Assembly: GCF_022370755.2 (NCBI RefSeq)
Contig: NZ_CP092364.2
Location: forward strand, 4,650,001 to 4,714,000
Source: Mycolicibacterium goodii
GTDB taxonomy: Bacteria > Actinomycetota > Actinomycetes > Mycobacteriales > Mycobacteriaceae
DNA length: 64,000 nt
Direction of reading: 5' to 3'
Position numbers and translations under genes: made by a program. The notes under the pieces were generated by a model. It did no database searches. It was not told the DNA's origin and worked only from the letters and a program-made list of their open reading frames with translations. Shown piece after piece: positions 44,837-53,595 of this stretch; within the stretch, counting starts at the first letter, position 1; every line of letters begins with the position of its first letter.

Positions 44837-45237
44837 CCACTCCCAGCAAGCCCACGGTGTTGTTCCTGTGCACCCACAATGCCGGGCGTTCCCAGATGGC
44901 GCTGGGCTACTTCACCCATCTGGCCGGCGACCGGGCGGTCGCGTGGTCCGGCGGCTCCGAACCGGCCGCCGAGATCAATCCTGCGGCAGTCGCCGCGATG
45001 GCCGAGGTGGGCATCGACATCACCGGCGAATACCCGAAGCCCTGGACCGACGAGACCGTTCGCGCGGCCGACGTCGTGATCACGATGGGCTGCGGTGACA
45101 CCTGCCCCGTGTACCCCGGAAAACGTTACGAAAACTGGGACCTCCCCGATCCGGCAGGCCAGGATTTGGACGCAGTACGTCCGATTCGCGACGACATCGA
45201 ACGACGCGTCCGGCGGCTCCTCGCTGAGCTCACGTGA
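44833..45237 (+). CDS. arsC: Arsenate reductase, low-molecular-weight phosphatase fold
   Basis: A 134-residue enzyme with the anion loop CTHNAGRS (nucleophile Cys13, Arg19). The MGCGDTCPVYPGKRYENWDLPDP region carries Cys87 and Cys91. The fold and motifs fit actinobacterial ArsC proteins that use mycothiol and mycoredoxin to reduce arsenate to arsenite for Acr3. The start overlaps acr3. Confidence 0.9.
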   Translation: MTTPSKPTVLFLCTHNAGRSQMALGYFTHLAGDRAVAWSGGSEPAAEINPAAVAAMAEVGIDITGEYPKPWTDETVRAADVVITMGCGDTCPVYPGKRYENWDLPDPAGQDLDAVRPIRDDIERRVRRLLAELT

Positions 45238-45253
45238 CCCGCTGAGTACTCGT

Positions 45254-46459
45254 CTACCGGCTCGCAGGCGGTCGAACGCCCGTCGCTGCGGCCAGCGCCG
45301 CGGCGACCGCGGCGGTGACACCGAGGACCAGGAACATCGCGTCGTAACCCCGCAGCAGACTGGCCAGCGCCGCACCGACGAAGGGGCCGAGCGCGGTGGA
45401 GATCATGATGGGCGCCGAGAGAATACCGCTGAGATGGCCGTAATGCGTTGCACCCCAACGGTCGGTGACTGCAGTCGCCTGTAGCAGCGTCATGATGCCG
45501 CGTGCCATTCCGGCCACGGTCGCTGCTCCGACCAGTGCGACCAGCGAGGTGAACACACCGAGGAGTGCCGTGGTGACCGCGACCGCGGCCATGATGAGCA
45601 CGGTACGCGCGACGACGCCGATTCTCCGCGCCATCGCTCGATAACCGAGCCGACCCAGCACCTGGCCGGCACCGCCGAGGCCGAGCGCGATGGCGGCTGC
45701 GTTCGTGCTGAACCCACGTTGCACCATCAACGGCACCAGATTGACGATGACGGCATAGGAGGCCAGCGCGGCCAGCGCGAACGCGGTGGTCAACGCGATG
45801 AACGGTGCGCTGCGGGCAGTTCGCGTCGGTGCCTCGACGGCGTGGTGGTGCTCGACCGGTGGCCACTGCCGTCGTAGTCCGAACAGATGCGCCGGGATCG
45901 TGATGACCGCGAGCATCGCCACGAGGATGAGATAGGTGTGGCGCCAACCGAAATGGGACTCCAGTGCGGCGGTCAGCGGCGCGAATACGGTGCTGGACAA
46001 CCCGGCCACCAACGTCAACACCGTCAGCGCGCCCACGGCATCGGGCGCGAAATGGCGTGTCAGCGCGGCGAAGGCCGGCGCATAGAACACTGCGCTCATG
46101 GCGACCCCGGCCAGGATCCATGCGCCGACGAAGCAGAGATAGTTCGGTGCGGCGACAACCGCGAGAACCGCCGCCACCCCCAACACCGAACCGACGGTCA
46201 TGATCCACCGTGGCCCGTAGCGGTCGAGCCACCGGCCGACCACAATGCCCATCAGTGCGCTGGTCACCAGACCCGCCGAGAACGCTCCGGTCACGGCCGG
46301 CGCGGACCATCCGGTGTCGGCGCTGATGCTCGCGGACAGCACCGTGAAGGCGTAGTAGAGGACACCCCAACTGGTGATCTCGGTGAGGCACAGTGTGAAC
46401 AAGACCCAGCGCAACCCGACGCCGCCAACCGTGGCGGTCAGTCGGCCGCGCCCGGTCAT
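45254..46459 (-). CDS. Major facilitator superfamily transporter
   Basis: A 401-residue protein with twelve hydrophobic segments and an MFS loop motif GRWLDRYGPRW between helices 2 and 3. It resembles the oxalate/formate-type MFS branch. It is convergent with arsC and downstream of a TetR gene on its own strand (89-base gap). A CATCGA-N5-TCGATG repeat at 46521-46537 lies in that gap. TetR control is likely; a link to arsenic is not supported by its motifs. The substrate is unknown. Confidence 0.8.
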   Translation of the reverse strand: MTGRGRLTATVGGVGLRWVLFTLCLTEITSWGVLYYAFTVLSASISADTGWSAPAVTGAFSAGLVTSALMGIVVGRWLDRYGPRWIMTVGSVLGVAAVLAVVAAPNYLCFVGAWILAGVAMSAVFYAPAFAALTRHFAPDAVGALTVLTLVAGLSSTVFAPLTAALESHFGWRHTYLILVAMLAVITIPAHLFGLRRQWPPVEHHHAVEAPTRTARSAPFIALTTAFALAALASYAVIVNLVPLMVQRGFSTNAAAIALGLGGAGQVLGRLGYRAMARRIGVVARTVLIMAAVAVTTALLGVFTSLVALVGAATVAGMARGIMTLLQATAVTDRWGATHYGHLSGILSAPIMISTALGPFVGAALASLLRGYDAMFLVLGVTAAVAAALAAATGVRPPASR

Positions 46460-46520
46460 TCGCCAATCAGGTTGACACAGCGGGGTTCACACATGGGGTT
46501 CCTTCGGTCCAGGCGTTGCA

Positions 46521-46537
46521 TCGACGGTATCGATGTG
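46521..46537. promoter_or_regulatory. Inverted repeat upstream of the MFS gene
   Basis: CATCGA and TCGATG arms around CGGTA, 62 bases before the MFS start. It is a possible operator, and no second copy was noticed near the TetR promoter. Confidence 0.35.
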
Positions 46538-46547
46538 CCGAGGATTG

Positions 46548-47204
46548 TCAACGCGACTCGTGGCGAGTCCGGGCAATATCGGCCGCCCCATTGCCGGTGA
46601 TGAGCCATAGCGTGGCGAGGCTGTCGATGAGCTGATCGCGCGAGACCTTGGCGCGGCCGTCGACGAAAGCGAGTATCGCGTCGGCTGTTCCTCCCACGAG
46701 AAACGCGGGTGCGACCTGGGCCAACGGATCGGATTCGAATTCCACACCGTGCACGTTGCGGGCCTGGCCGACCAACACCTTGGTCAGCCCGCGCATGACC
46801 GCGGCTCGATGCTCGTGCTGTGCAGGCGAACCCGCGACACCACCGAGGAGGACTCGGGCGCGGCGAGGATCGTCGGTGAGGGTGTGGACGAGCGCATCGA
46901 TGGCCGCCCGGGTTTGTACATCGAGGGGCTGCTCGGCGGAGCGGGCCACCGCGCACAGTGTTGCGGCACTGACATCGCCGGCAATGCCGTCGACGACGGC
47001 GCCGGCGACCGCGTCCAGGTCGGTGAAGTTCTCGTAGAAGTACCGCTTGTTCAAACCGGCGGCAGCGCACAGTTTGTCGACAGTGACAGTGCGCCAGGCG
47101 TTGTCGCACATCGCATCCATGGCCGCGTCGAGCAGGCGGGTGCGCCGTGCCTCGCGACGCTGCTGCGCCGACTTACCGCCGTACCTGCGTTGCGACACTC
47201 GCAT
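46548..47204 (-). CDS. TetR-family transcriptional regulator
   Basis: A 218-residue regulator. The helix-turn-helix reads WRTVTVDKLCAAAGLNKRYFYENFTDLDAV. The start is ATG 47204 directly after AGAAAGG. It is divergent from the P450 gene at 47338 and upstream of the MFS gene on the same strand, so it probably controls one or both. A short palindrome ACAACGGTTGT at 47223-47233 in the divergent gap is a candidate site. Confidence 0.87.
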   Translation of the reverse strand: MRVSQRRYGGKSAQQRREARRTRLLDAAMDAMCDNAWRTVTVDKLCAAAGLNKRYFYENFTDLDAVAGAVVDGIAGDVSAATLCAVARSAEQPLDVQTRAAIDALVHTLTDDPRRARVLLGGVAGSPAQHEHRAAVMRGLTKVLVGQARNVHGVEFESDPLAQVAPAFLVGGTADAILAFVDGRAKVSRDQLIDSLATLWLITGNGAADIARTRHESR

Positions 47205-47337
47205 CCTTTCTCGCGACTCTTGACAACGGTTGTTGCCCTCTGGCACGTTCAGAGTATCTGGCACTATTCCGTACCACACCGGGAAGGCGTCTGATGGACT
47301 CGTCGAAGGCAGCACTGCCACTTTCCCGGGGCGCGCG

Positions 47338-48789
47338 ATGACCATCGTGGCCGCCGAGGCGGCGGCCGATGCCAAGGTGCGATTCCAATCCGCGGTCGCC
47401 GGGATCACCTCGCGGTACCCGAGCCGCGAGCACGCGCTCGCGACCCCGCCCGCCGGTTCGGGCCTCAAACCCGTGATGGGCAACTACGGCTTCCCGCTGC
47501 TCGGGCACGTGATGAGTTCGCTCGTGGAGCCGCTGGAGTTCGCACGCGAGCGGTACGCCCGCTACGGACCCGTGTCCTGGGCCGGCGGTGTCGGCTTCCG
47601 CGTCGTACTTCTCTTGGGCCCCGAAGCGCTCGAAACCGTGTGGATCAACAAGGACAAGGCCTTCTCCAGCACCAAGGGTTGGGCTCCGGTGATCGGGCCG
47701 TTCTTCCACCGCGGGATCATGCTGCTCGACTTCGAAGAGCACCGCGACCACCGGCGCATCATGCAGCAGGCCTTCACACGCAGCGCCTTGAACGGCTACC
47801 TCGACCTGATGCGTCCCGGCATCGCCAGGACCGTCACCGGCTGGCCTGCGGCACACGGGTTTCCGTTCTACACATCGGTCAAGCATCTGCTGCTCGACCA
47901 GGCAGCCGAAGTGTTCATCGGCGCCGAGCTGGGCCCGGAGGCCGATGCACTCTCGGCGGACTTCCACGACACCGTGTGCGGCGGCCAGGCCATGATCCGT
48001 GCGGATGTGCCCGGCGGTGTGTGGTCTCGCGGTCTACGCGCGCGTCGGCGACTCGAACGGTACTTTGCCGACCAGTTGCCGGCCCGCCGCAACGGTGACG
48101 GCAACGACTTGTTCTCGATGCTGTGCCGCAGCCGCAGCGACGAGGGCGAGCGCTTCAGCGACACCGACATCGTCAACCACATGATCTTTCTGTTGATGGC
48201 CGCGCACGACACCAGCGCCATCGCGATCTCGATGTTGGTCTATGAGCTCGGGCGCAACATGCGGTGGCAGAACACGCTGCGTGATGAGGCCCTCGCGGGC
48301 CAGCGGGACGAGCTCACCATGGAGGATCTCGACACCGCGTACCCGTTGCTCGACGCGGCGTTCAAGGAGACCCTGCGCATGTACGCGCCCGCCGGGACGC
48401 TGTTCCGGCAGACTCTCGCCGACACCGAGGTCGCCGGGCACTTCATCCCCCGCAAGACACAAGTGGCCATCGGCGTGTACGCCTCCATGCGGCTGGCCGA
48501 CTGGTGGCCCGAACCCGACCAGTTCGACCCGGCCCGCTTCCTCACCGGCACCTCCGGCGGTGCGGGGTTCGCGGCCATCCATCGCTATGCGTTCGCTCCG
48601 TTCGGCGGCGGGGCACACAAGTGCATCGGCCAGCAGTTCGCCAACATGAACGTCAAGGCGATCATGCTCCAACTGCTCCGGCATTTCCGATGGCATGTGC
48701 CTGAGGGCTATCACCCACGCATGACGTGGGGCACCGGGCCGACGCCTGCCGACGGATTGCCGATCACGTTGGAGCGGCTGAGCGGGTAG
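47338..48789 (+). CDS. Cytochrome P450 (CYP136-like)
   Basis: A 483-residue P450. The I-helix reads AAHDTSA, the ExxR motif ETLR, and the heme loop FGGGAHKCIG contains the Cys ligand. The N-terminal region MGNYGFPLLGHVMSS and the pairing with a divergent TetR gene recall CYP136 of M. tuberculosis, so that subfamily is suggested with low certainty. The start is taken as ATG 47338; a GTG or ATG further up cannot be excluded because the ribosome binding site is poor. No ferredoxin is encoded nearby. The substrate is unknown, perhaps a sterol or lipid. Confidence 0.87.
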   Translation: MTIVAAEAAADAKVRFQSAVAGITSRYPSREHALATPPAGSGLKPVMGNYGFPLLGHVMSSLVEPLEFARERYARYGPVSWAGGVGFRVVLLLGPEALETVWINKDKAFSSTKGWAPVIGPFFHRGIMLLDFEEHRDHRRIMQQAFTRSALNGYLDLMRPGIARTVTGWPAAHGFPFYTSVKHLLLDQAAEVFIGAELGPEADALSADFHDTVCGGQAMIRADVPGGVWSRGLRARRRLERYFADQLPARRNGDGNDLFSMLCRSRSDEGERFSDTDIVNHMIFLLMAAHDTSAIAISMLVYELGRNMRWQNTLRDEALAGQRDELTMEDLDTAYPLLDAAFKETLRMYAPAGTLFRQTLADTEVAGHFIPRKTQVAIGVYASMRLADWWPEPDQFDPARFLTGTSGGAGFAAIHRYAFAPFGGGAHKCIGQQFANMNVKAIMLQLLRHFRWHVPEGYHPRMTWGTGPTPADGLPITLERLSG

Positions 48790-48827
48790 GCCCGTACTGT
48801 CGGTGACCCGTTCGCTGAGCACGCTTT

Positions 48828-48843
48828 GCTTCGACATCGCAGC
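48828..48843. promoter_or_regulatory. MarR operator 1, inside the marR promoter
   Basis: GCTTCGACATCGCAGC differs at one arm base from the consensus GCTTCGA-NN-TCGAAGC found twice before the oxidoreductase gene. It lies just ahead of the -10 element TATGAT. Confidence 0.65.
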
Positions 48844-48844
48844 A

Positions 48845-48850
48845 TATGAT
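48845..48850 (+). promoter_or_regulatory. -10 element of a leaderless marR promoter
   Basis: TATGAT lies seven bases before GTG 48857, and there is no ribosome binding site in between. This is the usual arrangement for leaderless mycobacterial mRNAs. Confidence 0.6.
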
Positions 48851-48856
48851 GTCGGC

Positions 48857-49369
48857 GTGCCGGCCTTCCTCGACGCGCGTGAGCTGCGTGCGTATTTCGC
48901 GCTTACCGAGGCGGTCAGCCTCCTGCAATTCGCCGTGCAGCGGCAACTTCGCGCAGACGGGGGGCTGAGTTACGTGCAATTCGAGATTCTCGCGAAACTG
49001 GCGGAAGCAGAACGCCTCACGATGACCGAGCTCGCCGACGGCGTGGTGTACAGCCGCAGCGGTTTGACCCATCAAGCCGGCCTCCTCGAGAAGGCCGGGC
49101 TGATCACCCGGACTCCTTCCTCCGATGATCAGCGTGCGACGGTCGTCGAAATCACCCAGGAGGGCCGCGATCGCGTGGCCGCGGTCCTGCCCGGGCACGT
49201 GCGGGTTGTGCGCGAATTGTTGTTCGACGGACTGTCCGACGCCGACGTCGACGCCCTCGGTGACATGATGACCACCGCACGCGATCACATGCGTTCGCTG
49301 CCGTCCCGCTCCTCGGTGACGCGCGCCCGCCACGAGGCGTCGGGCGGGTGGCGCCTCCACCCGGAGTGA
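48857..49369 (+). CDS. MarR-family transcriptional regulator
   Basis: A 170-residue winged-helix regulator with LTMTELADGVVYSRSGLTHQAGLLEKAGLI as the DNA-binding core and the wing RTPSSDDQRATVVEIT. Start GTG 48857 is chosen from the TATGAT element seven bases upstream; the frame is open further up but the upstream part overlaps the promoter. It is convergent with the oxidoreductase at 49378. The three operators of one type (48828, 50343, 50378) mark it as the likely repressor of itself and of that gene. Many MarR proteins of this kind respond to oxidants or phenolic compounds. Confidence 0.85.
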   Translation: MPAFLDARELRAYFALTEAVSLLQFAVQRQLRADGGLSYVQFEILAKLAEAERLTMTELADGVVYSRSGLTHQAGLLEKAGLITRTPSSDDQRATVVEITQEGRDRVAAVLPGHVRVVRELLFDGLSDADVDALGDMMTTARDHMRSLPSRSSVTRARHEASGGWRLHPE

Positions 49370-49377
49370 ACCGGGTG

Positions 49378-50322
49378 TCATGAGGCGCTGGGGATGAGGA
49401 CGGTTTTGCCGTGTAGGCGTCCGGCGTCGGAGTCGGCGTGAACGGCGGCGGCGTCTTCGAGGGGGCGGCGGTGGACGACCTCGATGCGCAGGCCTCCGGC
49501 GTCGACCCGGTCGACCAGTGCGGCCAGTTGGGTGGCGTCGCTGCGCACGAAAATCCGTTGGGTGCGGACGCCACGTTCGGGATTGTCGGGGCCGGCGGCC
49601 ATGGTGCCGACATGGAAGCCGCCGTCGGCCACCACGGTGAGCAGTGACTCGGTCTGTTCATCGGTCGTGGCAATCAGGTTGAGTACCAAGTCGAACGGGC
49701 CGCCCTCGACGCTGATCGGCGCGCGGGTGTAGTCGATGTAGTCGACGATGCGCTCGGCTCCGAGCGCGCGCAGTCGTTCGGCGTCGCGTTCGGTGGCGGT
49801 TGCGGTGACAACAGCGCCGGCCTGCGCGGCCAGTTGAACCGCGTACCCACCGACAGCCCCGGAAGCACCGTTGATCAGGACCGACTGGCCACTCGTCAAC
49901 CCGCCGATCTCGAACAGCGACTGCCATGCGGTCAACCCGGCTGTGGGCAGGGCGGCCGCATCGGCCAGCGGTACCGTCGTCGGCGCCGGGGCGAGGGATT
50001 CGGCCGGCACAACGGCGAACTCGGCGGCCGCGCCGTCGGCGTCGAGCGGCAGGAACGCCACGACCGCGTCACCGACGCTCCATCCCCGCACCTCCTCGCC
50101 GAGTTCGATGATCGTGCCGGCGACGTCCACCCCGGGCGTGTGAGGGAAGGCGACGTCGTAAACCTGGGCCAGATACCCGCCCCGAATGCCTGCGTCGACC
50201 GGGTTGAACGAGGTCGCGGCGACCTCGACGAGCACCTGCCGCGAACCCGGCACCGGCCTGGGAGCGTCCTCGTACCGCAGTACCTCGCTGCCACCGTAAC
50301 GGTGGTACCGGACAGCTTTCAT
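49378..50322 (-). CDS. NADPH-dependent quinone oxidoreductase-like (medium-chain reductase, zinc-free)
   Basis: A 314-residue MDR-family enzyme. It has the GroES-like N-terminal domain (about 1-125) and a Rossmann domain with the cofactor motif NGASGAVGGYAVQLA near residue 150. The Cys ligands of zinc alcohol dehydrogenases are absent, which fits the quinone reductase/enone reductase group. The start is ATG 50322 after GAGGAGG. Two MarR operators lie 21-71 bases upstream, so it is probably induced by the reactive compound sensed by the MarR protein. Confidence 0.87.
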   Translation of the reverse strand: MKAVRYHRYGGSEVLRYEDAPRPVPGSRQVLVEVAATSFNPVDAGIRGGYLAQVYDVAFPHTPGVDVAGTIIELGEEVRGWSVGDAVVAFLPLDADGAAAEFAVVPAESLAPAPTTVPLADAAALPTAGLTAWQSLFEIGGLTSGQSVLINGASGAVGGYAVQLAAQAGAVVTATATERDAERLRALGAERIVDYIDYTRAPISVEGGPFDLVLNLIATTDEQTESLLTVVADGGFHVGTMAAGPDNPERGVRTQRIFVRSDATQLAALVDRVDAGGLRIEVVHRRPLEDAAAVHADSDAGRLHGKTVLIPSAS

Positions 50323-50342
50323 GACTTCCTCCTCGATGATTC

Positions 50343-50358
50343 GCTTCGATTTCGAAGC
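50343..50358. promoter_or_regulatory. MarR operator 2
   Basis: GCTTCGATTTCGAAGC: perfect 7-base arms around TT, 21 bases before the oxidoreductase start. Confidence 0.75.
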
Positions 50359-50377
50359 AGTTACGTGGTGTGCAACC

Positions 50378-50393
50378 GCTTCGAGTTCGAAGC
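50378..50393. promoter_or_regulatory. MarR operator 3
   Basis: GCTTCGAGTTCGAAGC: the same arms around GT, 35 bases from operator 2 centre to centre. Confidence 0.75.
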
Positions 50394-50471
50394 AATTCCC
50401 GAAAGTCCGAGTCGCCGCCGCCGACGTAGAGGTACCGCGCCATGTGTCACCCACAGGCTCCAAAAAGAAAA

Positions 50472-50496
50472 CCGCGGACCTGAAGAAGGTCCGCGG
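50472..50496 (-). terminator. Intrinsic terminator of tRNA-Tyr
   Basis: A 9-bp stem CCGCGGACC/GGTCCGCGG with a 7-base loop. On the minus strand it is followed by TTTTCTTTTTG. It lies 30 bases downstream of the tRNA. Confidence 0.88.
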
Positions 50497-50525
50497 CTAT
50501 TCCGATGTCTTGCGACATCACAGTG

Positions 50526-50608
50526 TGGCAGGTGCAGGATTCGAACCTGCGTAGGCGTAAGCCGACGGATTTACAGTCCGCTCCCATTGGCCGCTCGGGC
50601 AACCTGCC
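50526..50608 (-). tRNA. tRNA-Tyr(GTA)
   Basis: The acceptor GGCAGGT pairs with ACCTGCC. The D arm contains GCCCGAGCGGCCAATGGGAG, the anticodon loop is CTGTAAA with GTA (50572-50574 on the plus strand). The long variable arm is typical of bacterial tRNA-Tyr, and the T loop is TTCGAAT. CCA is not encoded. Confidence 0.93.
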
Positions 50609-50717
50609 TGTCGTCGCGCCGCCCCGTCTCCGGTTTGGTGCGACTAGCAGGGTACAACGAGGATGTACCCAAACTACAAACCGGCAGGACTCACCGAGGG
50701 AGAGGAGAGGCGGTCCA

Positions 50718-51209
50718 ATGGCGGATTCCAGCTTCGACGTCGTCAGCAAGGTCGACCGTCAGGAGGTCGACAACGCGCTCAACCAGGCCGCGAAGGAGCT
50801 GGCCACCCGGTTCGACTTCCGCGGCACCGACACGACCATCGCCTGGAAGGGCGACGAGGTGATCGAACTCACGTCCAGCACCGAGGAGCGCGTCAAGGCC
50901 GCCGTGGACGTCTTCAAGGAGAAGCTGGTGCGCCGTGACATCTCCATGAAGGCGTTCGACGCCGGCGATCCACAGCCCAGCGGCAAGACCTACAAGGTCT
51001 CGGGCACCATCAAGCAGGGCATCAGCAGCGAGCAGGCCAAGAAGATCACCAAGCTCATCCGCGACGAGGGCCCCAAGGGTGTCAAGGCGCAGATTCAAGG
51101 CGACGAGATCCGCGTCAGCTCCAAGAAGCGCGACGACCTGCAGGCCGTCATCGCGCTGCTCAAGAGTGCCGACCTGGACGTCGCCCTGCAGTTCGTGAAC
51201 TACCGCTGA
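50718..51209 (+). CDS. yajQ: YajQ family nucleotide-binding protein
   Basis: A 163-residue protein, start ATG 50718 after AGGAGAGG. It begins [20 protein letters not shown] and ends [11 protein letters not shown], the hallmark ends of YajQ, with two ferredoxin-like domains. YajQ proteins bind nucleotides, and some bind cyclic di-GMP; the role in mycobacteria is not established. It is a single gene followed by the palindromic element at 51221-51277. Confidence 0.93.
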   Translation: MADSSFDVVSKVDRQEVDNALNQAAKELATRFDFRGTDTTIAWKGDEVIELTSSTEERVKAAVDVFKEKLVRRDISMKAFDAGDPQPSGKTYKVSGTIKQGISSEQAKKITKLIRDEGPKGVKAQIQGDEIRVSSKKRDDLQAVIALLKSADLDVALQFVNYR

Positions 51210-51220
51210 CCCGCCAACCT

Positions 51221-51277
51221 CGAAACTGACGAAAATGCCGCTGAGACGCGCGTCCAGCGGCATTTTCGTCGGTTTCG
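51221..51277. repeat. Palindromic repeat element, copy 1 (also acts as terminator hairpin)
   Basis: Inverted 22-base arms (51221-51242 and 51256-51277, one mismatch) surround 13 bases with the palindrome GACGCGCGTC. The core from 51229 to 51277 is repeated at 55589-55637 with a single base change. It lies 12 bases after the yajQ stop, before the convergent monooxygenase gene (stop at 51379). Confidence 0.85.
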
Positions 51278-51378
51278 AGGCGAAACCTGAGAGCAGCGGG
51301 GCCGCGGCGGCCACCACGCCGAGTCCGATCAGAGCGACGACCGCACCGGCCGTCCCGCGGCCGGTGCGCTGGGCCCGC

Positions 51379-52725
51379 TCACGCGGTGGATTCGGCTGCG
51401 CTGAGGGTGTGCCGGCTCGGCTGATGCGCCAAGCCGTAATGCCCACGCAGCGTCGTCGCGGTGTACTCGGTGCGGAACAGGCGGCGCCGCTGCAGGATCG
51501 GCACGACGTGCTCGACGAAATCCTGCAACCCGCCCGGCAGATACGGCGGCATGACGTTGAAGCCGTCGGCAGCCCCTTCGGTGAACCACTGCTCGAGGTT
51601 GTCGGCGACCTGCTCCGGGGTGCCCGCGAAGGTACGGTGCCCGCGCCCGCCACCGAGCTTGGCGATCAGTTGGCGCACGGTCAGCGACTCGCCAGAGGCG
51701 AGATCCTTCACCAGTTGGTAGCGGCTCTTGTTGCCCTGGATCTGTTCGATCGACGGCAGCGGGGGCAGCGGCGCATCGAGTGAGTGCGCGGTGAGGTCAA
51801 CGCCGAGCATCTGGGACAGTTGGCGCAGGGAGTACTCCGGCGAGATGAGGTCGGTGAATTCCTGCTCCAGTTCCTGGGCGGCATGTTCGGTCGCGCCGAG
51901 ATACACCACGATGCCGGGCAGGATCTTCACATCGTCGGGGCTCCGGCCGAACCTGACGGCGCGGGCCTTCACGTCACGGTAGAACGCCTTGCCTTCGTCG
52001 AGGGTGCGCTGCGCGGTGAAGATCGCCTCGGCGTAACGGGCCGCGAAATCCTTCCCGGTTTCTGATGACCCGGCCTGCACGAGCAGCGGTCGGCCCTGCA
52101 CCGAGCGCGGCGAGTTCAGCGGGCCACGCACCCGGAACCGCTCGCCGACATGGTTGATCGGGTGCACCTTGTCCGGGTCGGCGAAGATCCCGCTCTGCTT
52201 GTCGAGCACGAGTGCGTCGTCTTCCCAGCTGTCCCACAACGCCGTTGCCACATCGACGAACTCGGCGGCCCGCGCGTAGCGACCGGCGTGGTCGGGAATG
52301 CCGTCGACCCCGAAATTGGCCGCCTCGTCCTCGCCCGCCGAGGTGACGATGTTCCATCCGGCACGACCATTGCTGATGTGGTCGAGCGACGTGAACGCCC
52401 GCGCCAGCGTGTATGGCGTGTTGTAGCCGGTGCTCGCGGTGGCGATCAGCCCGATGTGTTTTGTGACGACGGACATCGCGGTGAGCAACGTGACGGGCTC
52501 GAAGATGGTCTGGGAGTTGTGCTTGACGCGCGGACCCACCGCCAGGGTGTCGGCGAAGAACACCGAATCGAGCTTGCCGCGCTCGGCGAGCTGTGCGAGG
52601 CGCTGAAAGTGGGCGACGTCGGTGAGGTTTCGCGCGTCGGTGCGCCGGTGGCGCCAAGCCGCCTCGTGGTGACCGACTCCCATGAGGAACGCATTGAGAT
52701 GGATTTGTCGCGGCTGTGCCGTCAT
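51379..52725 (-). CDS. FMN-dependent monooxygenase of the NtaA/SnaA/DszA type
   Basis: A 448-residue member of the bacterial luciferase superfamily. It opens with QIHLNAFLMGVGHHEAAWRH, followed by FFADTLAV, HISNGRAGWNIVTS and QAGSSETGKDFAA, all typical of the NtaA/SnaA/DszA/SsuD-related branch. These two-component enzymes use reduced FMN from a separate reductase to oxidise carbon-sulfur or carbon-nitrogen substrates. Its place after an aliphatic-sulfonate-type ABC transporter on the same strand (21-base gap to the permease) indicates desulfonation or other organosulfur oxidation. Confidence 0.88.
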   Translation of the reverse strand: MTAQPRQIHLNAFLMGVGHHEAAWRHRRTDARNLTDVAHFQRLAQLAERGKLDSVFFADTLAVGPRVKHNSQTIFEPVTLLTAMSVVTKHIGLIATASTGYNTPYTLARAFTSLDHISNGRAGWNIVTSAGEDEAANFGVDGIPDHAGRYARAAEFVDVATALWDSWEDDALVLDKQSGIFADPDKVHPINHVGERFRVRGPLNSPRSVQGRPLLVQAGSSETGKDFAARYAEAIFTAQRTLDEGKAFYRDVKARAVRFGRSPDDVKILPGIVVYLGATEHAAQELEQEFTDLISPEYSLRQLSQMLGVDLTAHSLDAPLPPLPSIEQIQGNKSRYQLVKDLASGESLTVRQLIAKLGGGRGHRTFAGTPEQVADNLEQWFTEGAADGFNVMPPYLPGGLQDFVEHVVPILQRRRLFRTEYTATTLRGHYGLAHQPSRHTLSAAESTA

Positions 52726-52746
52726 TGTCGTGGTGTCATCCTTTCC

Positions 52747-53595
52747 TCAAGTGGTCGCACGCCAGCCCGACAGCCGTCCCTCGATCGCGACGAGAATGCC
52801 GTTGAACACCACACCCACCAGTGCGATCGTGACGATGCCGGCGTACATGTCGGCAATCTGGAAGTTGAGCTGTGAGGCCGTGATCAGGTAACCCAGTCCG
52901 GCTTTCGCGCCCACCATCTCGGCTGCGATGAGCACCAGGATCGACGACGCCGCCGCCATGCGCAGGCCGGTGAAGATGGTCGGCACCGCCGCGGGCAAGA
53001 CCACCTTCTGGAACAGTCGGATCTGGCTCAACCCGAGCGATCGTGCCGATTTGATCAGCAGCGGGTCGACAGTGCGGACACCGGAGATCGTATTGAGCAG
53101 GATCGGGAACGACGACGCGTAGATGACCAGCGCGACCTTCGAGGTCTCCCCGATGCCCAGGATCAGGACGAACACCGGCAGCAGGGCCAGCGCCGCGGTG
53201 TTGCGGAACAACTCCAGAATCGGATTGAAGAAGTCGGCGACCGGCCGGTACCAGCCGATGGTCACGCCGAGCGGAATGCTCACCGCGATCGCCAACGCCA
53301 AGCCCGCAAGAGCGCGCGACAGGCTTGCCGAAACGTGCTCCCAGAGTTGGCCGTTGCCGAGCAACATGAGCCAGGCGTCCACCACCTCGCTCAACGGAGG
53401 CAGGAAGACCCTGTCCACCAGGCCGATCCGCGGTGCAAGCTCCCACGTCGCAAGAAACAGCGCTATGACGACCACGGGACGCACCAACCGCCAGGTCACA
53501 CTGCGCAGCCGCCGACCGCGGTGCGCCACGCCCGCGGCGGCCGGTGGGACGGTGGGCGGCGCGTGGGGTTCGAGAACCGCCACCGGACTAGACAT
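52747..53595 (-). CDS. ABC transporter permease (SsuC/TauC family)
   Basis: A 282-residue inner-membrane permease with six helices, start ATG 53595 after AGGAGG. The cytoplasmic EAA loop reads SARSLGLSQIRLFQKVVLPAAVP, which contacts the ATPase. The start overlaps the end of the ATPase gene by eight bases. It forms the channel for the sulfonate-type substrate delivered by the binding lipoprotein. Confidence 0.9.
   Translation of the reverse strand: MSSPVAVLEPHAPPTVPPAAAGVAHRGRRLRSVTWRLVRPVVVIALFLATWELAPRIGLVDRVFLPPLSEVVDAWLMLLGNGQLWEHVSASLSRALAGLALAIAVSIPLGVTIGWYRPVADFFNPILELFRNTAALALLPVFVLILGIGETSKVALVIYASSFPILLNTISGVRTVDPLLIKSARSLGLSQIRLFQKVVLPAAVPTIFTGLRMAAASSILVLIAAEMVGAKAGLGYLITASQLNFQIADMYAGIVTIALVGVVFNGILVAIEGRLSGWRATT

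Noticed and set aside
45254..46459. ArsJ-type efflux partner of the arsenic island.
   Set aside because: ArsJ works with a dedicated glyceraldehyde-3-phosphate dehydrogenase, which is absent. This MFS gene is convergent with arsC and sits behind a TetR gene.
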